Shown one piece after another: positions 33,838 to 41,900 of a stretch of 64,000 nt of DNA (positions are counted from its first letter, which is position 1; each line of letters opens with the position of its first letter). A model generated the notes under the pieces. It saw nothing but the letters and a program-made list of their open reading frames with translations, did not search any database and was not told the origin of the DNA. The stretch comes from Jiangella sp. DSM 45060 (lineage in GTDB: Bacteria > Actinomycetota > Actinomycetes > Jiangellales > Jiangellaceae). The translations under genes were made by a program, and so were the position numbers. Where the stretch lies: contig NZ_LT629771.1 in assembly GCF_900105175.1 (NCBI RefSeq), positions 3,729,501-3,793,500 on the forward strand. Direction: 5' to 3'.

Positions 33838-35409
33838 GTGAGTGTGTGGGCCCCCGATTCCGTCCAGCGTCATTGGCATGGCGTGGCCGTCGCGCGCCCC
33901 GGCATGCTCGCACTCGTCATCGCCCTGACCGGGTCGGCCCGCAGCGTCGTCACCGACTGGTGGTGGCTGGGCGCACTCGCCCTCGTCGCGCTGGCGGCGG
34001 CCATCTCCGAGCGCATCCTGCCGCGCACCCGCGTGCGCGTGGCCGCGGAGATGGCGCTCGCGTCGATCATCGTCGGACTCGGGCTGCCCGAGGCCTACCT
34101 CGCCCTGCCCTACCTGCTGGTGCCGGCGTTCGCCGCCGGGCTGGCCGGCAGCATCATGGGCACCGCCATCACCACGCTCACCGGCGCGATCGGCCTGGCC
34201 ATCGGCAACGTACTGGCCGGCGGCAACCTGATCGAGCTGCCCACGTTCGGCAGCGTCTCCGTCTGGGTCGTCATCATCTTCGCCACCGGCGCCATCGGCG
34301 CGTGGGTGCTGCGGCTCGACAGCATCCAGGTCGCCGACGGCGGACGCTACGCCGCCGCGTACCGGCTGCTGTCCGAGCTGCGGGTGGTGTCGCGCCGGCT
34401 CTCCGTCGGCCTCGACCCGGGCACGCTGGCGGAGGGCCTGCTCGACAACGTCGCCGGGCCGCTCGCCGTTCGCCGGGCCGCGCTGCTGGTGCGGCGCGAG
34501 GGCGGCAACCTGTTCCCGCTCGCCCACCGCGGCGAGGACGACGGCTGGCTGCTCGGCGCCGAGCGCGACCCCGTCGTCCTCGAGGCGTGGAGCAGCGAGA
34601 CACCCGCCTGGACCCCCAACGGCCGCCGCGGCTACCGCGTCGTGCTGCCGCTGCGGGTCGGGTCGCGCACCATGGGCGTCATCGTCGCCGACGTGCCCGA
34701 CCAGGTCTCGTCCGACGAGCTGCAGGTGCTCGTCGGGTCCACCGACGAGGGCGCGCTGCGGCTGGAGACCGCGCTGCTCTTCGACGAGGTGCGCGAACTG
34801 GCCACCCGCGAGGAGCGGCGCCGGCTGGCCCGCGAGATCCACGACGGCATCGCCCAGGAGCTGACCTCGCTGGGCTACCTCGTCGACGACCTCATCGCGC
34901 GCACCACCGACGCCGACGCGAAGTCGCTGTCGACCACCCTGCGGCAGGAGCTCACCCGCATCCTGTCGAACCTGCGGCACTCGATCTTCGACCTGCGCAG
35001 CGACCTCGACCACGACGGCGGCCTCGGCACGTCACTGTCGGCCTACGCCCGTCAGGTGGGCGCCCAGGCCGGGCTGAAGGTCCACCTCGTGCACCAGGAA
35101 GAGCACGATCGCCTGCGCCCCGAGGTCGAGGCCGAGCTGCTGCGCATCGGCCAGGAGGCCATCACCAACGTCCGCAAACACGCCAAGGCGAAGAACCTGT
35201 GGGTGACCGTCGCGGTCAGCCCGCCCAACGCGCAGATTCGCGTCGTCGATGACGGCATGGGCATGCGAGAGCAGCCACGTGGCCGCTACGGTCTGGAGAT
35301 CATGGCCGAGCGGGCCCGGCGAGTCGGCGCAAAGCTCGAGATCACAGACAGGCCCGAGAGCGGTACGGTCGTCGACGTATCCCTCGGCAACGTTTCTGGA
35401 GAGGGGTAA
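33838..35409 (+). CDS. Sensor histidine kinase (HisKA_3, membrane-bound)
   Basis: The 523-residue kinase has five to six membrane helices (about residues 20-160), a GAF-like region (about 185-330), the dimerisation/phosphorylation helix with REIHDGIAQELTSLGY, and a HATPase domain with EAITNVRKHAKA, DDGMGM and GLEIMAERARRVGA. It should signal to the LuxR regulator five bases downstream. GTG 33838 is preferred to ATG 33787: the intervening codons (CGA, GGA, ACT, CGT, TTT, AAA, CCT) lack the G/C third bases seen in real genes here. The stimulus is not evident; placement next to the serpins may be coincidental. Confidence 0.9.
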   Translation: MSVWAPDSVQRHWHGVAVARPGMLALVIALTGSARSVVTDWWWLGALALVALAAAISERILPRTRVRVAAEMALASIIVGLGLPEAYLALPYLLVPAFAAGLAGSIMGTAITTLTGAIGLAIGNVLAGGNLIELPTFGSVSVWVVIIFATGAIGAWVLRLDSIQVADGGRYAAAYRLLSELRVVSRRLSVGLDPGTLAEGLLDNVAGPLAVRRAALLVRREGGNLFPLAHRGEDDGWLLGAERDPVVLEAWSSETPAWTPNGRRGYRVVLPLRVGSRTMGVIVADVPDQVSSDELQVLVGSTDEGALRLETALLFDEVRELATREERRRLAREIHDGIAQELTSLGYLVDDLIARTTDADAKSLSTTLRQELTRILSNLRHSIFDLRSDLDHDGGLGTSLSAYARQVGAQAGLKVHLVHQEEHDRLRPEVEAELLRIGQEAITNVRKHAKAKNLWVTVAVSPPNAQIRVVDDGMGMREQPRGRYGLEIMAERARRVGAKLEITDRPESGTVVDVSLGNVSGEG

Positions 35410-35414
35410 CAACC

Positions 35415-36062
35415 GTGCCCATGTCGGTCATGCTCGTGGACGACCATGAGCTCATCCGCCAAGGCCTGCGCCGCGCCTTCGAGCGAGACGCCGGATTCAC
35501 CGTGGTCGGCGAGGCGGCCACCGTCGCAGAGGCGGCGAAGCTCGCTGAGGCCACACAGCCCACGGTGGCGGTCATCGACATCCGGCTGCCCGATGGCAGC
35601 GGCCTGGAGCTGGCTCAGCGGCTCCGGGAGACCCGCGGCGACATCGGCCTGGTCATCCTCACCATGTACGCCGGCGACGACCACCTGTTCGGCGCCCTCG
35701 ACGCGGGCGCCTCGGCGTTCGTGCCGAAGAGCTCCCCCAGCGACGACGTCGTCGCCGCAGCCCGCCACGCCGCCGCCACCCCGTCCGCCTTCGTCGCCGA
35801 CGGCCTGGCCGAGGCCATGCAGCGCCGCCTGCACCCCACCGGGCCGCAGCTGACCCGGCGCGAGCGCGAGGTACTCGACCTCCTCGCCGACGGCCTCGGC
35901 GTGTCGAGCATCGCCCGCAAGCTGTACATCAGCGAGTCGACCACGAAGACCCACGTCTCGAAGCTCTACGACAAGCTCAACGCGTCCAACCGGGCCCAGG
36001 CGATCATGGCCGCCGTACGAGCTGGGCTGTTGAGCCATGGCGAAGAGGCGCAACCGGGGTAA
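35415..36062 (+). CDS. LuxR/NarL-family response regulator
   Basis: The 215-residue regulator has a receiver (residues 3-120; phosphoacceptor Asp in VAVIDIRLPDGSG, acidic pair VDDHE, Lys in FVPKSSP) and a C-terminal four-helix LuxR domain (LTRREREVLDLLADGLGVSSIARKLYISESTTKTHVSKLYDKL). It is the partner of the kinase just upstream. GTG 35415 is chosen because GAGAGGGG lies eight bases before it; ATG 35421 is an alternative. Downstream is a dense array of GTGAC boxes. Confidence 0.93.
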   Translation: MPMSVMLVDDHELIRQGLRRAFERDAGFTVVGEAATVAEAAKLAEATQPTVAVIDIRLPDGSGLELAQRLRETRGDIGLVILTMYAGDDHLFGALDAGASAFVPKSSPSDDVVAAARHAAATPSAFVADGLAEAMQRRLHPTGPQLTRREREVLDLLADGLGVSSIARKLYISESTTKTHVSKLYDKLNASNRAQAIMAAVRAGLLSHGEEAQPG

Positions 36063-36063
36063 T

Positions 36064-36139
36064 GTGACACCAGGACGCGCTTCCGTGACATCGAGGCGGT
36101 TCCTGTGACACTCCGTGACGCGCAGTCACCGACTGTGAC
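36064..36139. promoter_or_regulatory. Array of six helically phased GTGAC/GTCAC boxes
   Basis: GTGAC starts at 36064, 36085, 36105, 36115 and 36135, with GTCAC at 36125. The steps are 21, 20, 10, 10 and 10 bases, so all boxes lie on one DNA face. This looks like a cooperative binding array for a response regulator. OmpR-type regulators such as MtrA bind spaced GTNAC direct repeats in actinobacteria. It lies between the LuxR regulator and the small membrane-protein gene. Confidence 0.6.
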
Positions 36140-36271
36140 GGACGTCCCCCGTTCGGTCGATACGTAAGTAGACGCTCGCTCCATCGACCCCGAAGTCATC
36201 TGACCTCATCCTTGATGTAGGCCGGTATAGACCTGCCGGTTTGAGGTTGAGAAGTCCGGGGGTGATCGACC

Positions 36272-36406
36272 ATGCGTGACGCACTACGGGAACGGAGTTC
36301 TCTACGCATCGAGAGCGCTCTGATGCGGCTGGCCGTGTTCGCTGTGATCCTGGCCGGCACGTGGTTCATCAGCTGGCAGTTGGCGCACGCCATCAGCGTC
36401 GGCTGA
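36272..36406 (+). CDS. 44-residue single-pass membrane protein
   Basis: The short frame codes for 44 residues: a charged N-terminus (RDALRERSSLRIES) and one hydrophobic segment LAVFAVILAGTWFISW, then QLAHAISVG. GGGGGTGATCGACC lies before the ATG. It is downstream of the phased GTGAC array and followed by hairpins, which gives it its own control region and terminator. I do not recognise a family; small membrane proteins of this kind often modulate a sensor kinase or transporter. Confidence 0.6.
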   Translation: MRDALRERSSLRIESALMRLAVFAVILAGTWFISWQLAHAISVG

Positions 36407-36457
36407 CGTCGCATCGATCAGCGGTTGCACCGCGAGAGCAACCGGTGGAGCGAGCGC

Positions 36458-36479
36458 CCGTGACAACGGCGTCACGGGT
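36458..36479 (+). terminator. Perfect 8-bp hairpin
   Basis: CCCGTGAC at 36458-36465 pairs with GTCACGGG at 36472-36479 around a six-base loop, about 50 bases after the small membrane-protein stop. It contains the GTGAC box in inverted form, so it could be a regulatory site instead of a terminator. Confidence 0.4.
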
Positions 36480-36510
36480 GCCTCGTCCGGTCCTCTGGCC
36501 TGGAACGAAT

Positions 36511-36542
36511 AGAGCCGGACGCCCGTGGGGGCGCCCGGCTCT
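36511..36542. terminator. Strong bidirectional terminator hairpin
   Basis: AGAGCCGGACGCCC at 36511-36524 pairs with 36529-36542 (GGGCGCCCGGCTCT) with a single mismatch around loop GTGG. It lies between the plus-strand small gene and the convergent NlpC/P60 gene and should stop both. Confidence 0.75.
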
Positions 36543-36583
36543 CGCTGCGTCTGGGGTCTTGGGCGCGTTCGGGTCGTTCTCGG

Positions 36584-37648
36584 TCAGCCCGGCCGGGTGG
36601 CGCCCGCGAACGGCATGAGGTCGACGTCGTCGACGCTCACGACGTCACCCGGGTGGGTGGCGTGCACGATCTCGCCGCCACCGATGTAGATGCCGACGTG
36701 GCTGATGGGGCTGTAGTAGAAGACGAGGTCGCCGGGCTCGAGCTGGCTCTTCGAGACGCGGGTGCCGACGCCGATCTGGGAGCCGGACGAGCGCGGCAGG
36801 CTCACCCCGGCCTCGGCCCAGGCGGCGGACGTCAGGCCGGAGCAGTCCCAGCTGCCGGGTCCGTTGCCGCCCCACTCATAGGGCTCGCCGAGCTGCGCCA
36901 ACGCGAAGTCGACCACGACGCCCGCGCGGCCGGACACCGGCGGCGGGTCGGTCGGGGTGTCCTCGTCTTCCTCGGCCTCGTCGTCCTCGCCGCGGTCGGG
37001 GATCTCGGCGTTCTCCTCGCGGTCCTCTTCCAGCTGCTCGAGCTCTTCGGCCTCGAGCTGGTCGAGGATCTCCTGCGCGTCGGCCAGCAGCCCTTCGACG
37101 GTCGCCTTCTCGGTCTCCAGCGTGGCCTCGACGGCCTGCTGGCGGGTCAGCTCTTCGTCGGCCATGAGGCGAGCCGTCTCGTAGCTGCGGCTCACGTCGG
37201 CGGCGCTGGCCAGGCTCTCGGCCTGCTGGCCGGCGAACGCGTTCATGACCGACGACTGCGCGAGGAAGTCTTCGGGGCTCTCGGCCAGCAGCGTCTGCAG
37301 GGTGGGGTCGACGATGCCGCCGGAGCGGTACGTGGCCGCGGCATACGCGCCGATCTGCGCCCGCACGGCGTCGACGGCCGCCTGTTGCCGCTCGACCGAC
37401 GCCTGCGCCCGCTCGATGCGGCGCTTCACCTCGGTGAGCTCGTCAGTGGCGGCGTTGTACCGCTCCGTCGCCTGCTCCGCCTGGTGGTACAGGCTGTCGA
37501 CCTGTTCCCTGACCTCGGAGATCGTCGGCTTCGGGTCGGCGTTGCTCTGGTTGATGAAGGCCATGCCCCCAGCGACGCTGACCGCGGTGGTGCACAGCAC
37601 GACAAGCGCGCGGCGCGGACGGCGGGGGTGACCACCTGGCTCAGGCAC
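36584..37648 (-). CDS. Secreted NlpC/P60 peptidoglycan hydrolase with coiled coil
   Basis: The 354-residue protein has a basic start and membrane/signal segment (ALVVLCTTAVSVAGGMAF), a long coiled coil (about residues 42-205), an acidic linker (about 205-240) and a C-terminal NlpC/P60 domain. Catalytic residues are Cys (SWDCSGLTS, near 269), His (SHVGIYIGGG) and a second His (HATHPG). It resembles RipA/CwlO-type endopeptidases, in which the coiled coil holds the enzyme inactive until FtsEX- or partner-dependent activation. Start is GTG 37648 with GAGGAAGGACC before it. A GTGAC-N5-GTGAC pair lies 112-126 bases upstream. Confidence 0.92.
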   Translation of the reverse strand: MPEPGGHPRRPRRALVVLCTTAVSVAGGMAFINQSNADPKPTISEVREQVDSLYHQAEQATERYNAATDELTEVKRRIERAQASVERQQAAVDAVRAQIGAYAAATYRSGGIVDPTLQTLLAESPEDFLAQSSVMNAFAGQQAESLASAADVSRSYETARLMADEELTRQQAVEATLETEKATVEGLLADAQEILDQLEAEELEQLEEDREENAEIPDRGEDDEAEEDEDTPTDPPPVSGRAGVVVDFALAQLGEPYEWGGNGPGSWDCSGLTSAAWAEAGVSLPRSSGSQIGVGTRVSKSQLEPGDLVFYYSPISHVGIYIGGGEIVHATHPGDVVSVDDVDLMPFAGATRPG

Positions 37649-37693
37649 TCTGGTCCTTCCTCGGGGCGGGATACAGGCACCTGGGCCGGGAGC

Positions 37694-37936
37694 CTAGCCA
37701 GCCTCACGCGCCTCCCGCAAATCCCTGGCGGGGGTTTCGGTCGAATTTCTCGCCGGGGTGTCACTCTCTGTCACGACCAGACGCAACGGCGGCACCAGGC
37801 CCGCGTCGGCGAGCACACCGAGCGCCTGGCGCTCCTCACCACCCAACTCGGTGTCGATGGGCCCCAGGAGCACCGAGACCACGCAGTCAGAACACGCCAG
37901 GCCGCGCATCTCGCAACGGTCGCAGTCGATGTGCAT
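37694..37936 (-). CDS. 80-residue CxxC protein of actinobacteria
   Basis: The N-terminal half reads HIDCDRCEMRGLACSDCVVSVLLG: two CxxC pairs in a row, a likely zinc knuckle. It continues to EERQALGVLADAGLVPPLRLV, the familiar core of a small conserved actinobacterial protein whose role is unknown. The last 25 residues are low in conservation and overlap the GTGAC pair of the NlpC gene. ATG 37936 follows GGGAGGGACGTC. It is on the same strand and just upstream of the NlpC/P60 gene, so they may be cotranscribed. Confidence 0.75.
   Translation of the reverse strand: MHIDCDRCEMRGLACSDCVVSVLLGPIDTELGGEERQALGVLADAGLVPPLRLVVTESDTPARNSTETPARDLREAREAG
37760..37774 (-). promoter_or_regulatory. GTGAC-N5-GTGAC pair upstream of NlpC/P60
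   Basis: On the minus strand GTGAC occurs twice with exact ten-base spacing (GTGACAGAGAGTGAC). It lies 112-126 bases before the GTG start of the NlpC/P60 gene, inside the 3' end of the small CxxC gene. It matches the box and spacing found around the kinase/regulator pair. Confidence 0.4.
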
Positions 37937-38167
37937 GACGTCCCTCCCATTCGCGCCTTCGCGGTGAGCCGTCCTCCCCGCTGATCAAGAACGTTAGGGG
38001 CAGGGTCCGACAAAGTCGGTGTGCGACCGGTGTCTGCGCTGGTGGGGCCCGTGTTACCAGAGTGATTTCTGCGGCTCGTGAGGATCGCTGAACCATCTGG
38101 CTGGCAGGTTGGTGGGCCCAGGACACCAGTGATCCGCCAGCCATCGGCGGCCACGCTCCAGGCCGGT
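37937..38167. other. Gene-free spacer
   Basis: I see no gene or clear element in these 231 bases. They hold the promoter of the CxxC gene and end where the NYN gene stops. Confidence 0.4.
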
Positions 38168-39460
38168 CTACTGCCGGAGCAGGCCGATCAACGCGACCGC
38201 CTCGACGCTGCGCACGCCGGGTCGGCGGACGCCGTCGGCGACCTCGCGGTCGGACGAGACGACGATGACGGGGCGGCCCTGCGGCTCGGCCCGCACCAGG
38301 CGCCGGATCAGCTCGTCCGCCGTCTGCCCGACCGGGCTGAACCGGACCCGGATCCCCGTCCCCGCGACCGGCGGCGGCACCGTCACGTCCGCCCCGTCGA
38401 AGACCAGGGTGACCTCGGCGCCCGTCCGCGCCGACACCGCCGCGAGCCCCTGCGCGAGCCGTGACCGCTGGGCGTCCAGCGGCATGGTCGGCCACGCGGC
38501 CTTGGTGACGTTGTACCCGTCGACGACGAGGTGGACGCGCGGCAGGGACAGCAGCTCGTCGAGGTAGCCGGGCTCGTCGGCCGCCCGGGCGCGGCCCACC
38601 GCGCCGCCGTCCAGAGGGCTGCCGGGGACCACCGCCTCGACGGTGTCGGCGGGGGCCAGCGTGGAGGCCGGTAACGCCAGCTCGCGGCGCAGCCCCGCCG
38701 CGGCGTCGCCGAGGGTGTCCAGGAGGAGCGCCAGGCGGGCGGTGCCGAGGCCGCGTTCGGCCCGTCCGCTGCGGCGGGCCGCCTCGAGGGCTGCCTCGGC
38801 GTCGGACAGGCGGGTGCGCAGCCGGCGGACCTCGGTCTCGGCGGCGCGGAGGGCGGCGCGGGCGTCGGACAGCTCGCGGCCGGCCTCCTGCTGCTCGTCC
38901 TGTTCCTGCTGACGGGCCTCACTCAGCCGCTCGCGGGTCTCCTGGATGCGCCGCCGCAGCATGGTGTTCTCGGCCTTGACGCGGTCGATCTCGGCCCGCA
39001 TCGTCGTGCGCAGCTCCCGCGTGGCCGCACGGGCCGCGTCGAGCTGTTCGCGCAGCCGCTCGGCCGCGGCCGCCTCGCGGGTGAGCCGGGCCGCGTCGTC
39101 GCCGTGACGGACGGAGGCGGCGGCGGTCTCGACCATGGCCTCCCAGCCGTCCGGCCGCAGCAGGTAGGCGAGGACGGCGACGTCGACGGGGTCGGCGGCG
39201 GCCGGCGCGGTGCCCGACTCCAGCGCCTTGGCGAGGGCGGGGTCGGCGGTGCACGCGGCGTCGAGGACGCGGCGGCGAAACCCCGGCTCGGTGTCGAGGG
39301 CCGACGCGATGGCGCTGCCGCCGAGGCGGGCCCGTTTGGCCGCCGCGAACTTCGCGACCGGCCGCAACACCGCCGGGACGTCGCCCGCGGGCAGCACGCC
39401 CAGCACGTCCGACCCCAGTGCGACCAGCCGCGACCGCACCGCGTCGGGCAGCGTGCTCAC
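38168..39460 (-). CDS. NYN-domain (PIN-like) RNase-type protein
   Basis: The 430-residue protein has an alpha-helical N-terminal third, a long coiled coil (about residues 120-230, with RERLSEARQQEQDEQQEAG) and a C-terminal NYN domain. The NYN signature is HLVVDGYNVTKAAWP, followed by VTLVFDGADV, FSPVGQTADELIRRLV and VIVVSSDREVADGVRRPGV. These acidic residues form the metal site of PIN-like nucleases. A role in RNA cleavage or quality control is expected by family; no partner is known. GTG 39460 overlaps the upstream zinc-ribbon gene. Confidence 0.9.
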   Translation of the reverse strand: MSTLPDAVRSRLVALGSDVLGVLPAGDVPAVLRPVAKFAAAKRARLGGSAIASALDTEPGFRRRVLDAACTADPALAKALESGTAPAAADPVDVAVLAYLLRPDGWEAMVETAAASVRHGDDAARLTREAAAAERLREQLDAARAATRELRTTMRAEIDRVKAENTMLRRRIQETRERLSEARQQEQDEQQEAGRELSDARAALRAAETEVRRLRTRLSDAEAALEAARRSGRAERGLGTARLALLLDTLGDAAAGLRRELALPASTLAPADTVEAVVPGSPLDGGAVGRARAADEPGYLDELLSLPRVHLVVDGYNVTKAAWPTMPLDAQRSRLAQGLAAVSARTGAEVTLVFDGADVTVPPPVAGTGIRVRFSPVGQTADELIRRLVRAEPQGRPVIVVSSDREVADGVRRPGVRSVEAVALIGLLRQ

Positions 39461-39693
39461 GCGGAGTCTGGGCGCGCGACGAGCTCCACCGTTCCCTCAC
39501 CACCGCACCACCGGCAGACCACCCGCTCGACGGACTCGGCGAGCACGTCGGTCTCCTCGACCTTCGGGTCGCCGGCGAGGTCGACGTGGACGAACTCGCG
39601 CACGCGGCTGGACCGCACGACGTCGAACCGGGTCAGGTTGCCGCACTGCGCGCAGCGCCACCGGGTGGTCTCGGACGGCTGGGGAACGGGCAT
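39457..39693 (-). CDS. 78-residue zinc-ribbon protein
   Basis: The protein has two knuckles, WRCAQCGNLTRFD at the N-terminus and VCRWCGGEGTVEL near the C-terminus, with about 45 residues between them, as in small zinc-ribbon proteins of actinomycetes. It begins with ATG 39693 and is coupled by GTGA to the NYN-domain gene. Coupling suggests a functional link, possibly RNA recognition for the NYN nuclease, but this is inference. Confidence 0.75.
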   Translation of the reverse strand: MPVPQPSETTRWRCAQCGNLTRFDVVRSSRVREFVHVDLAGDPKVEETDVLAESVERVVCRWCGGEGTVELVARPDSA

Positions 39694-39831
39694 GGGCTGC
39701 TCCTCGGCGTCGGGTCGTCGGACGTGTTCCCGCCCAGCGTAGGCCGTCCGACGGCGGGTCGTGCCCGGAGATTGTCAGTGCCGGTGCCTACTGTGCGCAT
39801 CAGGTGGCCGACCGACCGAGAGGGGTGCGAC

Positions 39832-41574
39832 ATGACGGCCGTGGCCATCCAGGGCACGCTCGACGAGATCGGCATGCCGCTGGTCTCCACCACGTTCGTC
39901 GTGGTCGACCTCGAGACGACGGGCGGCGGGCCCGACGGCAACGAGATCACCGAGATCGGGGCCGTGAAGGTCCGTGGCGGCGAGGTCGTCGGCGAGTTCG
40001 ACACGCTGGTCCGCCCGGCGTCGTCCATCCCGCCGTTCATCGCCGTGCTCACCGGCATCACCGACTACATGGTGGCCGGCGCGCCGCGCATCCAGTCGGC
40101 GCTGCCGGCCTTCCTCGAGTTCGCCCGCGGCAGCGTCCTCGTCGCACACAACGCGCCGTTCGACGTCGGGTTCCTGAAGGCCGCGTGCGAGGTCACCGGC
40201 ACCCTCTGGCCCACGTTCCAGGTGCTCGACACCGCGCGGCTGGCCCGCCGGGTGCTGTCGCGCGACGAGGCCCGCGACTGCAAGCTGTCCACGCTGGCCC
40301 GGCTGTTCCGCGCCTCCACCACGCCGAACCACCGGGCGCTGGCCGACGCCCGGGCCACGGTCGACGTGCTGCACGGGCTGCTCGAGCGGCTCGGCAACGT
40401 CGGCGTGCACACCGTCGAGGAGCTGGCGCTCTGGCAGAGCAAGGTCACGGTGGCGCAGCGGCAGAAGCGGCACCTGTCCGAGCAGCTGCCGCACGCGCCC
40501 GGCGTCTACCTGTTCACCGCGCCCGACGGCGAGACCCTCTACGTCGGCAAGAGCAAGGACATGCGCACCCGCGTGCGCACCTACTTCACGGCGTCCGAGA
40601 CCCGGCCGCGGATGACCGAGATGGTCTCCATCGCCACCGGCGTCACCGGCATCCAGTGCGCCACGCCGCTCGAGGCCGAGGTCCGCGAGCTGCGGCTCAT
40701 CGCCGAGCGCAAGCCCCGGTACAACCGGCGGTCGCGGTTCCCCGAACGCGGCAGCTGGCTCAAGCTCACCGTCGAGGCGTTCCCGCGGCTGTCGCTGGTC
40801 CGGCAGGTCCGCGACGACGGCTCGGCCTACCTCGGGCCGTTCGGGTCGCGGCGCATCGCCGAGGCGGCCATGACGGCGGTCCACGAGGCGGTGCCGATCC
40901 GCCAGTGCACGCAGCGGCTGTCCGCGTCACCGTCGTCGGCGGCGTGCATCCTGGCCGACATGGGCCGTTGCGGCGCGCCGTGCACGGGGGCGGAGTCGGC
41001 GGCGGAGTACGCGGTGCACGTCGACCAGGTGCGTACGGCGTTCACCGGCGATCCCGGCCCGCTGGTGCGCCGGCTGCTGGAGCGCATCACGGTGCTGGCC
41101 GGCCAGGAACGCTACGAGGAGGCCGCGGTCCGGCGCGACCGGCTGGCCACGCTGGTGCGGTCGCTGGTGCGATCGCAGCGCATGGCGTCGCTGGCGTCCG
41201 TGCCGCAGCTGGTGGCGGCGCGGCGACGTGAGGTGGGTGGGTGGGAGCTGCACGTCGTCCGTCACGGCCGGCTGGCCGGCGCCGAGGTCACCCCGCCCGG
41301 CGTCGACCCTCGCCCGGCCGTCGAGGCCCTCGTCGCGACGGCCGAGACGGTGCAGCCGGCGCCGTCGCCGCTGCCCGCCGCGACCGCTGAGGAGACGGAG
41401 TGCGTGCTGCGCTGGCTCGAGACCCCCGGCACCCGGCTGGTCCGCGTCGACGGCGTCTGGACGCTCCCCTGGCCCGGCGCGGGCGCCTACACCGCCGTCG
41501 CCGACGCCCGCGACGACGATCAGCGCGCCGCCCGCCCGTTCGCCGACCGGCGTCCCCTGCGGCCACTGCGCTAG
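39832..41574 (+). CDS. DEDDh exonuclease / GIY-YIG (UvrC-like) fusion protein
   Basis: The 580-residue protein joins a DnaQ-type 3'-5' exonuclease (about residues 20-185; VVDLETTGG, HNAPFDVGF and HRALADARAT give the D-E-D-D-h residues) to a UvrC-like part. In the latter, GIY-YIG residues are in PGVYLFTAPDGETLYVGKSKDMRTR, and CILADMGRCGAPC is the conserved cysteine region. This architecture is known as a DEDD exonuclease in actinobacteria; it probably takes part in DNA repair, nicking and trimming lesions. ATG 39832 follows GAGAGGGGTGCGAC. It is separate from the true uvrC. Confidence 0.93.
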   Translation: MTAVAIQGTLDEIGMPLVSTTFVVVDLETTGGGPDGNEITEIGAVKVRGGEVVGEFDTLVRPASSIPPFIAVLTGITDYMVAGAPRIQSALPAFLEFARGSVLVAHNAPFDVGFLKAACEVTGTLWPTFQVLDTARLARRVLSRDEARDCKLSTLARLFRASTTPNHRALADARATVDVLHGLLERLGNVGVHTVEELALWQSKVTVAQRQKRHLSEQLPHAPGVYLFTAPDGETLYVGKSKDMRTRVRTYFTASETRPRMTEMVSIATGVTGIQCATPLEAEVRELRLIAERKPRYNRRSRFPERGSWLKLTVEAFPRLSLVRQVRDDGSAYLGPFGSRRIAEAAMTAVHEAVPIRQCTQRLSASPSSAACILADMGRCGAPCTGAESAAEYAVHVDQVRTAFTGDPGPLVRRLLERITVLAGQERYEEAAVRRDRLATLVRSLVRSQRMASLASVPQLVAARRREVGGWELHVVRHGRLAGAEVTPPGVDPRPAVEALVATAETVQPAPSPLPAATAEETECVLRWLETPGTRLVRVDGVWTLPWPGAGAYTAVADARDDDQRAARPFADRRPLRPLR

Positions 41575-41618
41575 CGGTAGTGTCGGCGCCGTACCGGTAC
41601 ACCCCGAGGAGACATCAC

Positions 41619-41900
41619 GTGATCACCGCCATCGTGTTCATTCAGGCCGACGTCGCGCGCATCCCGGAGGTCGCGACGGAGATCGCCGCCCTCGACGGCG
41701 TCAGCGAGGTCTACTCGGTCACCGGCGACATCGACCTCGTCGCCCTGGTCCGGGTGCGCACCCACGACGCCATCGCCGAGGTCGTCGCCGACCGCCTCAA
41801 CAAGGTCGACGGCGTGCTCAACACCGAGACCCACATCGCCTTCCGCACCTACTCCAAGCACGACCTCGAGGCCGCGTTCGCCCTCGGCGCCGAGGACTGA
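41619..41900 (+). CDS. Lrp/AsnC-type ligand-binding (RAM) domain protein
   Basis: The 93-residue protein is only the RAM domain of the Lrp family; the DNA-binding part is absent. The pattern ITAIVFIQADVARIPEVATEIAALDGVSEVYSVTGDIDLVALVRV is typical, including the gly-rich GDIDL loop where amino acids bind between dimers. Stand-alone RAM proteins are thought to be amino-acid sensors that pair with other proteins. The GTG at 41619 has GAGGAG eight bases upstream. It lies 45 bases after the fusion nuclease. Confidence 0.9.
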   Translation: MITAIVFIQADVARIPEVATEIAALDGVSEVYSVTGDIDLVALVRVRTHDAIAEVVADRLNKVDGVLNTETHIAFRTYSKHDLEAAFALGAED

